Source: Deroplatys truncata (Eukaryota; Arthropoda; Insecta; Mantodea; Mantidae). Taken from it: a DNA stretch of 64,000 bases. The position numbers were made by a program, and so were the translations under genes. Shown in pieces: positions 33,099 through 45,270 of this stretch. The notes beneath the pieces were generated by a model, which was not told where the DNA came from, ran no database searches, and saw only the letters and a program-made list of their open reading frames with translations. The stretch is from assembly GCA_030765065.1 (NCBI GenBank), contig CM060990.1, positions 420,679,198-420,743,197 on the forward strand, read 5' to 3'. Each line of letters starts with the position of its first letter. Within the stretch, counting starts at the first letter, position 1.

Positions 33099-33702
33099 CC
33101 GTCTCCGACCTCGGGCTCTGACTTCCCGGGCGTTACCCCGGCTTGGGTGAGTGGCCTATCTATACCTATCTCGCGCCAGGGTCACACCTCCCAGAACATA
33201 GACAGAGGGACCCAATCGCCGTCAGAAGTCAGCAGCTCATGCAATGGCCCCCCCGCGGGACTGCAGTTGAACAGCGGATAGGAACACAAACCCTACATGA
33301 CGACCCCGGGTGATGGGGATGACACCATTACCCACTCACCCAGCTGCGCACCTCGTGCGCGGGTATCCGTCAGGCTGTGTCCACGGAGGATTAAAATAAA
33401 AGATTAAAAGGAACTAAAAGTGTGTAGGCGTTTCGCACTCAAGGTAGGCCGGCGAAGAAGGAAAAGAGATGTGTAAATGAATGTAAATGGTGCGAAATGT
33501 GCATAAATACAAGAGAGAATAAAGAAACGATGGCGAGGGCGTCATGGAATGAAATGCACAGAACACACGAGAATCTACCTTGTCCCCGGTCACGAGAACG
33601 AACCCACCTCGACCGGACGGGGATGAAGCGATGAAGATGGCGATGAGTGGCTCGGGAACCCCCGGGTACGCCAACACCCGTACTCACATAAGGTGAGCCC
33701 CT

Positions 33703-33949
33703 AGGGGGGACTTGCGTGAAGCTTGTTTCTTGTGTTTACTTACAATACTCCAAAAGAACATAAAAGGGAAGATAGGCAGATTTCGGAAAACTGTAGTACG
33801 TAAGCAGGATACCTCTAAATATAAGGAAAATTCTTCGTATATAAAGGACACTCTTTGCTTACTGGCCCACGCTTTCACTGCTCTAGCGGGAATGGGAGTA
33901 ACTATCAAGTGTTCGCTCCTTTCAACTTAATTGGGAAGGTGAGTATATA
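33703..33949. other. Short unannotated segment
   Basis: Sequence between the LINE copy B 5' end and the next minisatellite block. Opposite-strand ORFs of 72-74 codons overlap here without recognisable motifs. Confidence 0.35.
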
Positions 33950-34275
33950 GACCGGTCTAAGCTGTGTACCTTCTGTTAACAGTATGGAAAGTTGGTACCC
34001 TAAATTAAGGATGTGCAATATTTGAGTTAAGGATTTTGAAACTTTATGCACTGTTTTTCTAATGTGGAATGTTTGTCCATTGTAACCCCTACGATACTTA
34101 TGTGAAGCTTTGTACATTCTGTTACTGATTTGGAAAATGTGCGTCCTATAATACTGATGTGCTTGCTATGCTACTGGCGCTAGGGTTTCTACCTGCTGCG
34201 ACTCACGCGGAATATTTGTGCTCTGTGTTACGAAGGTGGAACGTTTGTGTTCTGGAAAACTAATGCGAAATATTT
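33950..34275 (+). repeat. 29-bp minisatellite family, block 5
   Basis: Units such as GAAGCTTTGTACATTCT, GTTACTGATTTGGAAAATGTGCGTCCTAT and GTTACGAAGGTGGAACGTTTGTGTTCT recur. They have the same orientation as blocks 1-4. A spacer of about 13 kb containing LINE copy B separates this block from block 4. Confidence 0.75.
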
Positions 34276-35238
34276 ACCTGGACTACTACTAATTATCTTA
34301 AAGACGACTGAGCTAAAAATTCATATGTTTATTTTATTTAATAGTCTAAAAGATCTTCGGTTGTGCATAATAATGTTGAAAACCGTACAATGTATGACCT
34401 ACAGTTCAGGATCTACAGGGTATTTTCCACACCGGTAACGCACTGTGACGTCATGCCGCTAGCCAGCATTCTTGAAACAAGTATCTCCTACCGGAGTATC
34501 TTATCAGTCACAGCGTTAAGTTTCAACGGGAATGTGTAGTCCTTGTAGTGCTTTGAATATTTTCCATAAACGATTTAGCAAGAAGCCGTTCATGAAATTC
34601 ATGGTGTATATACGGAAATTTCTTTTTCAACAAAGCTCTAATATCCGTGTGTCTACCACGAACAATTTAATGAGCAAGTTTTCATTCATCGAAGTCAGTA
34701 TATTTCCGCAAGCGGCTTTCTCAATATCACCACTTACAGTTCCTCTCTGTACAATTATGAAGTGTTTGCTTTATTTGTTGCTAAATTCATTACAGAATAT
34801 GTCACATACTTTTTAAAAATCCCTGGGGGGTTCGTACTGTCCACATAAACATAAATTTAAAATATTCATGGCAATTGCAAAATTACTTTCTCTTAACCAT
34901 CCTATGTGTACAGAAGGGAAAACAAATTTTTAACAAGTCTATAGAAATATGATACAGAAATAGTTTTATTGTTTTTTGAAAATGCCAAGAAACGGTTAAA
35001 TGTCATTCCGCAAAGATACATGTTTGGAGTGATGCACATGTTACTTTTCAGACTTCCATTTGCGCCTCCAGAGCACTATCCACAAGTGTGCCGTTCACAC
35101 AATATAATTCGCATTAATGCCCCTCGTGTGTTAAATTTTCTTTCAGTTATGTGACAAACTCTAAATAGTCCAAAGATATTTAGACATACAAACACAAAAG
35201 AATATTTTCTGGACATATCTATATCTTCTTCTCCATCG
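34276..35238. other. No supported gene; AT-rich DNA
   Basis: ORFs at 34532-34816 and 34969-35154 have no recognised motif. No tandem or inverted structure was seen. Confidence 0.4.
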
Positions 35239-35765
35239 TCACTGGATGGATTCCATCAAATATTCATTCGCTTTATAATCCTCATCATTTACAGCTGAGG
35301 ATTCACCCTCCTTATCAGTCAAACTTTGGTTCACATTAGCGCCGTTTATAGCACTAAATGTTTCAGTTCCCAATTTGCACTGTATTTCAGCATCATCTTC
35401 AACTCCATGTTTAAAGACTCAGAAAGTAGTGTAGCTTCACTTTCTTGCTAAAAATTGCTTACTGAATTATCGATTAGTTGTAGTGCTTGCTTTCTTTTAA
35501 AATTTGACTAGAAAAAAACCATATTATCTTTCAGTCCAGGGCTTTTGAATTTCTGGTTCTTCATTGTTCTTATGTTTATAACATCCGACTCATTAAAATA
35601 GCTTTTTTTTAATGAATTTCACATACTCGAGTATTTTTGGTTGTCACAAAGTTTTTGCGTTTTAGAGCAGCAATCCATTTTTTGTACACATGTCGATTCT
35701 TATCTCTGTCGGGGAATGAGTAATAACCAACATTTCCATTTATGCGCTGCATGCAGGCAGTCTTG
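35239..35765 (-). pseudogene. THAP-domain protein relic
   Basis: Minus-strand reading from about 35765 gives a Cys, then GYYSFPDRDKNRHVYKKW, IAALKRKNF and TRVCEIH. The FP pair, the conserved Trp and the CEIH (Cys-X2-His zinc ligands at 35612-35623) are in THAP order. LKDNMV near 35520-35540 sits where the family ends in a Leu...AVP block. THAP domains bind DNA as zinc fingers and occur in P-element transposases and their host relatives. A stop follows CEIH in an A run, and further frame changes precede an acidic tail ending at TGA 35239-35241. The N-terminal Cys ligand is not clearly preserved. Confidence 0.6.
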
Positions 35766-36996
35766 GCCTTATACCTCAGTGAACAGTAGGAAACAAAACT
35801 GTCTTACAATCACAATACAACAGAAATTAAAGGCAACGTAATGCTAACTAAAGTGGTTTTACTTTAAGTTTAAAGGAGTTGTAAACAAAACCACGCGACA
35901 AGAGAGCACCTCATTGGCTGGTGGGAAAACTACAACTTTTCCCGCTTAGCATGTCGTCTCTTCCTATAATAGAGTTCGGTTCAGATCTTAAAATTTGTGG
36001 ATATAATCGTGCGGAGAAATTTTAAAAATCCATTATCGCAACAGTTCAATTTATGATACTAAATGTGTTTGTTCCGATTCACCTATAACTAAATGAACCG
36101 TTATAGCAGAGGGTTTAAGAGGTTATGCGCAAGCGCTGCAGTTCATTTCCGGTTTCCGGATAAGTCGCCAGTGTAGTTTTGCAACGTGTTGAGAACATGA
36201 GTGTCATGACTCAGAATACACTGCCACTGTGGAAAACATAAACGCGGGAAATGGAAAGAAGACAATTGCGTTAAATACTTTTAACAAAGTCTGTGAAACG
36301 TACCCACCTTTAATCGACAATGAATATTGTTGGCCATTATTTAGTAATAATTGAACTTCTTTGTAGGTGAAGCAGAGTTGTTGCTCGAATTGCTTGGGGC
36401 GTGTTTGTTTTCTGTGGTTTTCTAACCTATAGTACTAATCATTTTCTTAATTTGTTGACTCATAAAAGGTTAAAGAAAGAGTGCTATACTGATATTAGTC
36501 ATTAAAGGAATAATTTTTAAAGTCTGACGTTAAGAACAGTTTAATCCAGCAGCTTTAACCACAGATGCAGAACCGTTCAGGTGCAACTTTTATTTGCCTA
36601 CATTTAGCATTATGTGTTAGATGTTTAGGACGTAAGGCAAAATATAGGAATAAGACATAAAATGTTTGAAAGCTAATGATCCCCAAGCTGCACAATATAC
36701 TGTATTCGCATTCCGTCTGAAGCAATTTCCTCTCACGGGCCTTAGTTCCTGCCTTCCTCCACGTGGTGTTGCCATGTGCTCGGCGGAGTGATACATTTAA
36801 GTTTTGTTTACTTCTCCTTTCAACTAATAGTGAAAAAAGTATAGTGCAGATGAATTCAGTAGCGTGGTGTAATCCTAGCCTCATGACGTCACCGCGAGGT
36901 GAGCATTGAATATAAAACTGCTGACCAGAATGAAAACGAGAGGTCATAGAACAACGCGGTTTTCAAAATGTGCTCAGAATTGTTTATATTTTAATG
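35766..36996. other. Unique DNA left of the Polinton
   Basis: No coding sequence is supported. 35870-36200 includes ATTGG-type motifs and CpG-containing segments (GCGCAAGCGCTGCAG at 36126-36140) upstream of the THAP relic. That could be an old promoter region, but nothing confirms it. The minus ORF at 36555-36947 has no recognisable motif. Confidence 0.3.
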
Positions 36997-37984
36997 TTAA
37001 ATAGTAGGGGGAGAATGGGAATTCCTGCGCACTTAATATGCAGAAATGTGTCTTCATATGAAAATGAGGTCTCCCCCACATCCTGGTGCCTTTTGCTTGC
37101 AGCTGAGAGTCATAAATCTTCTTGAGTATGATGGAAGCTTGACAGGTAAGCAATTAAGGCTGTCAATCACCTGTCAAAATGAAAAATAGGATAATAAATT
37201 ACGCTTCGGTAACAAAGGCGGAGACGTTATTTTACCCACTCCATATCTGGATATGTGCACTTCTGCATCTGCAGCAACTCACCCCCCAGTCACATTTTTT
37301 AACAATCACGTGCAAAAGAACAAAAGGTTATCCATCACCTGTCAAAATTAACATTAGAGTATGCTGGACAAAGGATCAGACGCTATTGTCCCGGCTCTAT
37401 TGAATTCCCTGTGTGTACTTTTAGGAATACCACCTCGCAGTCGCATTGTTTGACGAACACGTGCAAAAGAACAACAGAAAGGCTTGACCCGAGCTAACAA
37501 CGGGACAGATGCTATTGTATCCCTTTCTATTGTCTAGAGCAAGGCTTTTCTAGAAAGACCACCCGTGCAGCACCCCGCTTCCACAACCGTATAAGAAAAG
37601 CTTGATTGACAAAGGAACAGATTCTATTGTATCCCTTTCCATTGTCCGGACACGTGCATGTTAGGCGAATATAAAAAAAGAAACTCGTGGAGGCTTTATA
37701 CTTGCCCTGTCTTTGTTTGACCGATGGGAAAGACAGAGAGGTCAGTTTACCTGCTAGACCATAAAAAATTCAACCACCGCTAGAGCCCGCCATCATGTCG
37801 TTGGCTTTGCTCCGAGGCGAGTTCTCTCTGAAAGTCTTCACGAAGTCCTACGGATATACCCGAACATAGTTATACAAGCTCCCTATTTACGCTTCTATCG
37901 GCTCTTTCAAAAAGTGTTATCAAAATGTATTTAACATATATCATTACATACATTAAACCTCTCTGTATACTTAGATATCCATAG

Positions 37985-39895
37985 ATCGGTGTTCGATTCT
38001 TACTGCAATCAAACAGTTTATTGCTAATGAAAAATTAATGCTTTGATAATATTATATCATTACCCTGATTAATGAAGGACGTTATCGGTTACCTAAATGT
38101 CCTAGCTCGATTCTTACCCAGCAAAACTCTAATGCTTAATAAATATTAAATTACGGAAATATGCACGAAAAGATTAAAATGTGTTTAGCAAATATAATTT
38201 AAATCTTTTATATATCATTACACCAATTAATGTAAGATATTCTTAGGTGCCCAGAAATTCTAGTTCGAATCTTACCAGAAACTCTAATGCTTAATAACTA
38301 TTACATTATTGAAGCATGTGCGGACAGATTAAAGTGTATTTAACAAATATAATTAAATTTTTATGTCATTACGACGTTTCAATGAGTGGTATTCTTAGGT
38401 ACCCGAGCTCCTAGCTCGAATCTCACCCGACGATATTCTAATCCTTAATAAATATTAAACTAGGCGAGTATGCGCGGTCAGATTAAAATTCATTTATCAA
38501 ATATAATTATTTATATTAAACCCCGGAGTATACACTGGTATCCCGATGCCTAGACACGATACTTTATTTTCTTTTTTTCTTTTATCTATCCTATCTCTTT
38601 CTTTCTTCTCGACTTGCATACATACATACACAGAGCGATTACACACATGCATTTGCACACCTCATGCGTATACAAACATAAACACATACATACACCAGTG
38701 CACGTACTCGCACTTTTACGCACGCACACCCACACCCACACACACAGACATGCACACTCATACACACACATACACACTCATGCACACATTACCCAACCAC
38801 ACACACCCGCAAACGCATGTACATACACACTCACGCACACGCACACACCCTGAATGAAGAGATAAAACGATGCAATAAAAACTAATTATAACCTTGGAAT
38901 TGACGCTCCATTTACGAATTGTTCCAAACTGGTCAGGAAGCCAAAGTACGAATTCTAGGAATGATTACAAATTCATCTTCTAATAACTGCAAAACTATTA
39001 AGATAAAGACGCCAAATAAACTTTATTACATTTATGTCATTAAGTAGCTTCTTGTGAATGTATACCTTGATGCCAGCGTCATGTGTTCAATCCTTAATTT
39101 TGTTTAAATCTCCATTATCTCGGAAACTAACAGAGATAGAGGGGTGGAACAAAGCATGATTGATAGCTCCTATGATGGGTTCGAATTCCGAACTTTTCAA
39201 TAACTTCCTTAATTTTCCTCTATACTCTAGAATATATCACTCAGATTCATGCTGTAGCTGCATACAGCTCTTTTAAACATGTCAAACTAATATTATAAAT
39301 AATTTTGTTTGTGGTGTTCTGAGTTCGAATACTGATTAAATGAAACTAGTTATAAATTTAATAACTTCGGAAATATTTAAGATAAAGACACCAAATAAAC
39401 CTTACTGCGTTTAGTTTATTAAGTAGTTTCTTGTGAATGTAGTTCAGGTGATCAGGCGTCATTGGTTCGATCCTTAATTTTAAAATCTCTATTATCTGAG
39501 AAACTAGCAGATATAGAGGTGCGAACAAAAGCATGCTTGTTAGCCCCTATGATGGCCAAATAATACTGCATATAATTCACAATTAGTAGTCCTTAGTTCG
39601 AATCCGATCTTTTAATGATTTCCTCAATTTTCCTCTATACTCTAGGATATATCACTTAGGTTAATGTCCTAACTGCATACAGCTCTTTTAAACATGAAAA
39701 ACTAATACTATAAATAATTTTGTTTCTGGTGTTATGGGTTCGAATACAGATTAAATTTAATTTATATAAAAATTTAATAGCATATAACATAATTTAGATG
39801 GACACGTCAAATAAAAAGTAAACAGAGTAGCAGCTCCCGAAATATCGTTATCAAGATAAAAATTAGTTTAAAGTACGCAGTTCGAATCCCGAAGC
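37985..39895 (+). repeat. ~140-bp periodic array of tRNA T-arm/B-box-like motifs
   Basis: Motifs of the type GTTCGAATCC occur near 37991, 38106, 38272, 38413, 38551 (degenerate), 38946, 39083, 39178, 39322, 39463, 39594, 39738 and 39880. Most spacings are 114-166 bp once the microsatellite is discounted. Several are preceded by CTTAGGTnCCC...CTAG, reminiscent of a tRNA anticodon arm plus variable loop. The motif matches the polymerase III B box GGTTCGAnTCC. Two larger units of about 380 bp (from 39000 and 39375) repeat three motifs each. No complete tRNA fold is visible. Confidence 0.7.
38610..38855 (+). repeat. CA-rich microsatellite in left arm
   Basis: Degenerate (CA)n with interspersed CATACA and CACGCA. 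The right arm carries the complementary GT-rich tract at 52190-52440, so the microsatellite predates or was copied with the arm duplication. The Thr/His-rich ORFs across it are artefacts. Confidence 0.92.
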
Positions 39896-40300
39896 GGTGA
39901 TTTCATATATCCTCAAGCTTATAAATCATATCAGCTTTGAGTAAATATAATATGGCGGATGATGATGCAGGGGTTGATGATGATGAGATGCGGTTTAAGG
40001 GCACTAAACTGCTAAGGTCATCAGCTCCCTTACAATGTATAAAATATGAAGTCAAAAATATAAAGGATGGGTAAAAAAACGCATAATTAATAAACGGGAC
40101 ACAAACCCGCGATGTACAAAAAGCTAAAAACAACACACCAATCCCAAAAACCAACACATTAAAAGCATAGGCAATAAAAGAGTAAAACGTGTCAAGAACT
40201 ATAGAACGCGAGGGACAGGAGCGCCATATATGCACTGGGAAGTAAAGTCACCATTAAAACAGACAGAACAAAATTACAAAGCTAAAGGACGCTCAACGCA

Positions 40301-43300
40301 TCAAATGCGCACATTAAAATCACTGTCACGAATAAAACGTAAAACAAATTCTACAGCACGCGCGTCGTCTGCCAAAACGTTGCTAGGCCAACAGGCAGAC
40401 CAACACGAACGCGCAACAGAGATAAAACTTGACACTCTGTTAAAATGTGACGCACCGTTAAGGACGCATCACCCTGCTCACACAGTGGGGCGTGGTCACC
40501 ACTGAGCAGGTATCTATAGCTAAAAAGACAATGTCGGATTCGTAAACGAGCTGAAAGTACCTCTTTCCGACGACACGAACGAGAAGAGGTACCCAGACTA
40601 ACAGGAGAGGCTTAATCTCCCGCAACGTGTTCCCCCGGAGGGTCGTCCACTCATCTCTCCAAAGCGAGAGGATGCGGCTACGTAAAATAACAAACAAATC
40701 TGTGGAGGGAACAACAGAGGTAAAATATCTGGGTAATAAAATCGCCGACCTGGCAGCGGCGTCGGCAGACTCATTACCTGAGATGCCCACATGACCTGGA
40801 TTCCACATGAAGGAGATACTGATGTCAGAGACACCAAGCGAGTGGAGCAGGTCATGAATGCGCTGTACGAGCGGGTGGTACCTGTACAGCGAGCTAATAC
40901 TTTGAAGAGCACTCAGGAACTCCGAACAAATAAAACGGTGTCGTAAGTCGTGCCGCTGAATGTATAAAAGACTGATAAATGCTAAAACGTTCGGCGGTAA
41001 AAATCGAACATTGCCCCGGTAAACGAAAGGTAAAACTATTTCCACCACAAAAAATGCACATCCTACACCAGCATCAGTCTTAAATCCAACCGTAAAGATA
41101 AAATGAAAGTCCCCGAAGCTCTAAGAACGCTGATCTAAGGACTGAAGAAGGAGTCTCATTCTTCGGCATCGACGATAACCCAAGGTGACAGAGAGCCTCA
41201 TCGCGCAACCATGGAGGAAAACGCGTTTCCCCCCTTGGAAGGGCCCGCGCTGGCGTAACGTTCAAATGCCGAAGAAGCTGAGGAAATTGAACCCCTGGAG
41301 GGAGCAATGCAGAGGAGCTAACGAAATATTGCCGATCAAGCGAATCCTTGTAAAGTATCGCGAAGTACAAGTGGTCGGGCAAGCTGGACAGAACACAGGC
41401 ATAGCTACACAAGAGCATCTCACGCCTGAAGGACAGCGGAGGCTCTGCAGCTTCAGCGTAAAGACTGGGTACGGGGCTAGTTGGAAAGACCTCTAAAGCG
41501 ACTCTAATACCACGATGATGAATAGGATTCAAGCGACGTAACACAGATGTACGTGCCGATGAATAGACAATGCACCCGTAATCAAGTTTGGATCGGACCA
41601 AAGAGCGATAAAGACGCAGAAGGACGGTCCGAACAGCTCCCCAGGATGTGCCACTTAAAACACGTAAAAGATTAAGAGAACGCTCTCACTTGTCTTTTAA
41701 AAAGGAAACGTGAGAAACCCAGCTCAGCTTTCGACAAAATATCAATCCCAAAAATTTCGCCTCGTCTGCAAACGGAATGACCTCGAGCCGAAGATGGAGA
41801 CAGCGCGGAGGGAAAGCCTTACGGTGCCAGAAATTAATAGAGACGGATTTCTAGGCGGAGAAAATAAAGCCGTTGGCGTTACTCCAGGCGTAGAGACGGT
41901 CGATACAACTCTGGAGACGGCGTTCGAGTAGATAGGTCCGCCGTGAACTGCAATAAATGGCAAAATCGTCAACAAAAAGGGACGATGAAATGCCAGGTGG
42001 AATACAATCAACAATGGGGTTGATACCAATTGCAAAAAGTGTTAAACTGAGCACAGAACCCTGCGGTACTCCGTTCTCTTGAATAAAACGACTAGATAAA
42101 ACCGAGCCCACACGCACACGAAAGACGCGGTCCGTCATAAACTCCCGAAGAAACATGGGAAGACGACCGCGGATATTCCATGCGTGAAGTGTACGTAAAA
42201 TGCCGCCCCTCTAACAAGTGTCATAAGCTTTCTCCAGGACAAAAAACACAGCCACGTTTTGACACTTTCTCAGAAATCCATTCATAATATGCGTCGACAG
42301 GGACACCAGGTGGTCGACGGTAGAGCGATATCCACGAAATCCGCACTGAGCGATCGCTAGAAGTTTCTGAGACTCAAGCCACCATGTCAACCGCCCGTTG
42401 ATCATGCGCTCCATCACCTTGTAAATGCAACTGATGAGGGAGATAGGGCGGTAGCTGCAAGGTAGATGGTGATCCTTCCCAGGCTTAAGTATAGGGACAA
42501 TGGTGTCTTCGCACCAAACGGAAGGAAAAATACCATCTTGCCAATTACGGTTATAGACCTGTAAGCGAAAGAGTTTACTGTCGGCTGGAAGGTTCTGTAA
42601 CATCAGGACATGAATGTCTTCCGGCCCAAAAGCGGAGTGCCGAGAGCAATGAAGAGCGTGCTCCAGCTCCCTCATTGTGAAAATTTCGTTATAGCATTCA
42701 TTATTAGCAGACCGAAAAGTATGTGATGCGGATTCCAGCCGGCCTTTAATAGAGCGAAAGCCGGCGGAATAATGGTCTGAACTAGAAACCGCCAACGGCA
42801 GTACCCAGAGCGTTAACAATGGCAGCCAGATCCACTATGGTGATATTGGAAACCTGAAGACCAGACACAGTACAATGCGACACTTTACCGGAGAAGCGAC
42901 GAAGTTTATCCCAAACAACAGAGGAAGTTGTAAAGCGATTAAAAGACTAGGCAAAACGAGTAAGGCGCCTTCTTGCTATTCTGAATAATGCGACGAGCCC
43001 TGGCGCGCGATTGTTTAAAAGTAACCAAACTATCAAGTGTAGGGTGACGCTGAAACACCCTAAGTGCAGTTCTACGGGCACGAACGGCAACCCGATATTC
43101 CTCGTTCCACTAAGGAACAGGAATCCGTCGAGGGTAGAGGATGAACGGGGAATTGCGCGTTCGGCGGCAGAGAAAATCGTAGACGTAAGGTGCTGCACCA
43201 GTTGTTTGATGTCGGTGAAGGGCTGGTCGTCAAATTGCACCAGGCTGGAATACAAACTCCAGTCGGCTTTTGTGAATATCCAGGCAGATACTCTGGAATG

Positions 43301-43968
43301 TTGTACGTGGTGTGACAAAAGAGAAACGATGCAGGGGTAATGGTCGCTGGAGTAGGTGTCAGTGACGACGTTCCACTGCAGACGACTAGCAAGCTGGAGT
43401 GAGCAAACGGCAAGGTCCAAGTGAGAAAATGTACCGGAAGAATCAGAAAGAAACGTAGGCTCACCTGTATTGAGAATAGAGAGATTGAACTGATCAAAAA
43501 TGTCGGAAAGAAGAGTTCCCCTTGCACAAGCCCTTAGCGAACCCCACAGTGGGTGATGGGCGTTAAAATCTCTCAACAGTGGAAATGGTGTTGGGAGAGC
43601 GGACAGGAGAGCTCGAATGTCCGCGGGAGCGAGGGGAGACGATGGAGGTGAATACATATAGCAAACAGAAAAGAAAAACCGGGTAACTGCAGTCTAATGG
43701 CAACAGCTTGCAAGTCGGACGTAAGAGCGAGAGTTTGAAAATGAACGTCGTTACGCACTAACAACATGACACCTCCATGAGCAGGAGCACCCTCCTCCGG
43801 TTCAAGATCGTAGCGAACCGGAGTGTACCCTCGGAGCTCAAAAGGGTCGTGAGGGCGTAGCTTGGTCTCCTGCAAACACACGACCATAGGTGAATGGCAA
43901 CGCAATAAAAGTTGCAGTTCCGCCCTATGCGATCTTACATCACGTAAATACCAGGTCAGGATAGCCAT
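40301..43968 (-). pseudogene. LINE ORF2: endonuclease, RT, RNase H, CCHC (broken)
   Basis: The start MAILTWYLRDVRSHRAELQ overlaps ORF1 by about 29 nt. The APE endonuclease shows CLQETKL, DFNAHHPLWG and SDHYPC. The RT fingers follow at 42211-42819 (ILKPGKDHHLPCSYRPISL), then GVPQGSVLS and FVDDFAIY at 41980-42060. The post-RT region is at 41080-41601. The RNase H is damaged: TDGS is not in frame and the CADS Asp is replaced by Glu (CSEFLSAL). GNESADAAAR is retained. The C-terminal knuckle has lost a Cys. It ends at TGA 40301-40303. Frame changes lie near 43620, 42960, 42830, 42180, 41700 and 41070. Confidence 0.88.
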
Positions 43969-45270
43969 GAATAAAAGGAATAAACTGTCTACTTAGGAGG
44001 GCGGCTCAAAATTACCATCTCCTTAACCTTTGGGCTCGGGCTTTTAGTATGGGGTTGGTCACACTCCATATGCTCCTCGAAAGGAGAGCCCACGCGCTCA
44101 GTGTCAGAAACCGATTCAAGCGCCGTGAATCGGTTCTGGGTGGCAATGCCTTAAGGTGGCCGCTGAGCGCGGCTTATGCTAGGAGCATCCTGTGACTGCG
44201 ACCTTCGAGGAGGAGAAGGTGAACTTTTCTTACCGCGCGCACGCGGAGGGTCCTTCAAAAAATCTTCCTTGCGTAGTATCTGTTTGGACTTCCTATCAGT
44301 GGGACTTCATGACCTTAGGACCAGCTTTAGATGGCTTGGTAACTATAGCAGAATTGGACGGCCGGATGGTAGTGGCGGTTAGTGCAGTGATGTTCCAGGT
44401 CTGAGTTTCGGCATCTACTCATTGTACTGGCGAGTCAACAACAGAACTAAATGTACCAGATCGCAGGAGCGAAGGTTGGTGCGCATGGTAACGCCTCCGG
44501 GCTTCAGCGAAGGAGAGCTTCTTCTTTACCCGGATCTCCTGGATCGCCTTCTCGTCCAAGTACCGCTGACAGTCGGCAAATGAAGCAGAATGAGACCCTT
44601 TGTAATTAACGCAGACGGGAGCAGAGGTACAGGTACCATCGTGTGAGGGCTGACTAGAAGATGCACAGATGGAAACGGCACTGTTGCATGAGAGTTGCGT
44701 ATGCTTAAAACGTTGGCATTTAAAACAATGCAGAGGTTTATATATATAGGGCCTCGCCACAATACGTTCGTACCCTGCTGAAATACTAGTGGGCAGATCG
44801 ACGCCATCAAACGTGAGAAACAGGGTACGAGTTGGTACAAACACTCCGTCGCGTTTAGCCTGCACACGATGAACCGCCGACCTTTTGGTCGGAAAGATAT
44901 TCGACCAGTTCATCGTCCGACATTCCGTTGAGGCTGTGAGTGGTGCCGACGCCTCGTCAGGAATTCAAGGTGCTGTGCTTCTCAACACGGATGAGATAAC
45001 CATGGAGAAGCGTGGCGCGTAACAAGGACTTACTTTGTTGTTCCGACTTGCTTTGAACTAATAAAGAATCATTCCGAAGTCGGGTGCAGGAAAGAACAGA
45101 ACCAGCAGTAGCACCAATCCCCTTTTTGTATAATAAAAGGGTTCCCCTTCTCAAAACATTGGCCTTCCTCTGTTCAGCTAATTACCAAGTAACAACCAGT
45201 TGTCGGTGGTGTCACTTCTGTTACATAAACTTTACGGCGCTTGTTTGTGGTAATGGAGAAAGGGTGCTAC
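43940..45270 (-). pseudogene. LINE ORF1 with three zinc knuckles (broken)
   Basis: The best part is at 44419-44913: FDGVDLPTSISAGYERIVA, then knuckle CFKCQRFKHTQLSC (CX2CX4HX4C), a second Cys/His cluster (CASSSQPSHDGTC) and a third, degenerate one (CVNYKGSHSASFADC, with Tyr in place of the second Cys). This trio is standard for I/Jockey ORF1. The likely start (equivalent to MEHAF in copy B) is followed here by a stop. Frame breaks lie near 44920 and 44420. The C-terminal basic Ser/Pro region follows to the stop at 43940-43942. Confidence 0.83.

Larger units (their letters stand above)
29338..33702 (-). mobile_element. RNase H-bearing I-type LINE, copy B, 3' end missing
   Basis: Same family and orientation as copies A and C. 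The 5' end at 33702 (complement reads AGGGGCTCACCTTATGTGAG) matches copy C's 5' end. The copy keeps 5' UTR, ORF1, endonuclease and reverse transcriptase and stops abruptly at 29338, before the RNase H and 3' UTR. Loss of the 3' end with an intact 5' end is the reverse of normal LINE truncation and implies a later deletion or rearrangement at 29338. Confidence 0.9.
37003..39973 (+). repeat. Left terminal inverted repeat of the Polinton
   Basis: The arm is a mosaic. 37003-37170 is the terminus. About 37170-37680 holds four subterminal repeats with GACAAAGGnnCAGAnnCTATTG-type cores near 37210, 37368, 37498 and 37608. Around 37980-39890 is an array of about 140-bp periods with TTCGAATC-type motifs, containing a CA-rich microsatellite at 38610-38850. 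A 74-codon ORF at 37179-37403 is mirrored in the other arm and reflects sequence identity rather than a known gene. The inner end, GATGCAGGGG, touches the nested LINE. Confidence 0.88.

Noticed and set aside
33069-33281. Plus-strand ORFs within LINE copies B and C (also 41185-41496, 45084-45602)
   Set aside because: They are shadows opposite the LINE 5' UTR and ORFs, which read convincingly on the minus strand.
38546-38857. 103-codon Thr/His-rich ORF and its opposite-strand partner
   Set aside because: Pure translation of the CA-rich microsatellite; the same happens at 52115-52522 in the mirrored GT tract.
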